Source: Anaerolineae bacterium (lineage in GTDB: Bacteria > Chloroflexota > Anaerolineae > Aggregatilineales > Phototrophicaceae). From it: 6,298 bases of DNA. Position numbers and translations under genes: made by a program. The notes beneath the pieces are model-generated. The model was not told the DNA's origin and made no database searches. It was given only the letters and a program-made list of their open reading frames with translations. Below, piece by piece: positions 5,924 to 6,298 of the stretch. The stretch's first letter is position 1, and each line of letters begins with the position of its first letter. The DNA is taken from NCBI GenBank assembly GCA_025454715.1, contig JALONY010000111.1, positions 1 through 6,298 on the forward strand, written 5' to 3'.

Positions 5924-6298
5924 ATGCTTGCCCCCGCCCGCCTGAGCGTGGACGAGTTCCTCGCTCAACCCGAGACCCTGACCCCAACCGAATTGTTCGA
6001 GGGAGCCGTCATCGTGTCGCCTGCCCCCACCTTTGGCCATCAGCGCATCGCGGCGCGCCTCTATGATTGCTTGCGCACCCGCACGCCCGCGGGCAGCCTC
6101 GTGCTGTTCGCGCCGGTCGATGTGGTGCTGAGCGACTCGACCGTGGTGCAGCCCGACCTGCTGTGGATTGCGCCCGACAACGACCGCTGTATCGAGCGCG
6201 ACGGGCGCTTGTATGGCGCGCCCGACCTGTGCGTCGAAATCTTGTCGCCCTCGACCGCCCGACTCGACCGCACGGCCAAATTTACCGCCTATGAGCGG
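5924..6298 (+). CDS. Uma2 family (DUF820) protein with PD-(D/E)XK nuclease fold, truncated by the window edge
   Basis: The first 125 residues are visible; family members are usually about 180-210 residues, so the C-terminal part lies beyond the window. Typical Uma2 landmarks are present in order: LSVDEFL (7-13), the ELFEGAVIVSPAP segment with E26 (23-35), GHQRIAARL (38-46), VVQPDLLWI with D78 (74-82), and APDLCVEILSPSTARLD with E105 (99-115). K119 follows in RTAKFTAYE. D78, E105 and K119 match the expected catalytic positions of the PD-(D/E)XK fold, so the part seen is not degenerate. The cellular role of Uma2 proteins is not established; they occur in many copies in Cyanobacteria and Chloroflexota. 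The gene starts 16 bases after the VWA gene in the same direction and probably shares its transcript. Confidence 0.88.
   Translation, partial: MLAPARLSVDEFLAQPETLTPTELFEGAVIVSPAPTFGHQRIAARLYDCLRTRTPAGSLVLFAPVDVVLSDSTVVQPDLLWIAPDNDRCIERDGRLYGAPDLCVEILSPSTARLDRTAKFTAYER

Overview
The window is a GC-rich bacterial chromosome segment with one gene fragment on the minus strand and six genes on the plus strand. The set (UvrA, a CcmB-type haem exporter subunit, a HAMP histidine kinase with stand-alone receivers, a CoxE-like VWA protein and a Uma2-family nuclease-fold protein) fits Chloroflexota, perhaps an Anaerolineae-like lineage. This is a tentative inference from gene content and style; no 16S rRNA or other marker settles it.

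Region 1-807. The minus strand carries the 5' part of uvrA, reading off the left edge. Its reading frame is broken at about 363-368, where a block of roughly 13 highly conserved residues is missing and the frame shifts; both sides are otherwise good UvrA. Its upstream region holds a sigma70-type promoter, with a sequence close to known LexA boxes over the predicted transcription start. The divergent ccmB gene has an extended -10 promoter on the plus strand.

Region 808-1632. ccmB is complete and stands alone: no other ccm gene is visible. It is followed by a 159-base intergenic stretch with a good -10 element, a 12-bp hairpin, a stretch identical to the 3' tail of 16S rRNA (anti-Shine-Dalgarno), and then the ribosome binding site of the kinase gene.

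Region 1633-4411. This is a tight three-gene signalling operon: a membrane histidine kinase with a large extracytoplasmic sensor region, then two single-domain response regulators with no output domain. The kinase most likely phosphorylates one or both, which must pass the signal on by protein contact or phosphotransfer, because neither can bind DNA by a recognisable domain.

Region 4412-6298. After a 113-base gap with hairpins and a likely promoter overlapped by palindromes comes a gene for a CoxE-like von Willebrand factor A protein with an intact metal-binding (MIDAS) site. A Uma2-family gene follows 16 bases later, has a perfect Shine-Dalgarno sequence, and runs off the right edge. No tRNA, rRNA, CRISPR array, insertion sequence or transposase was seen.
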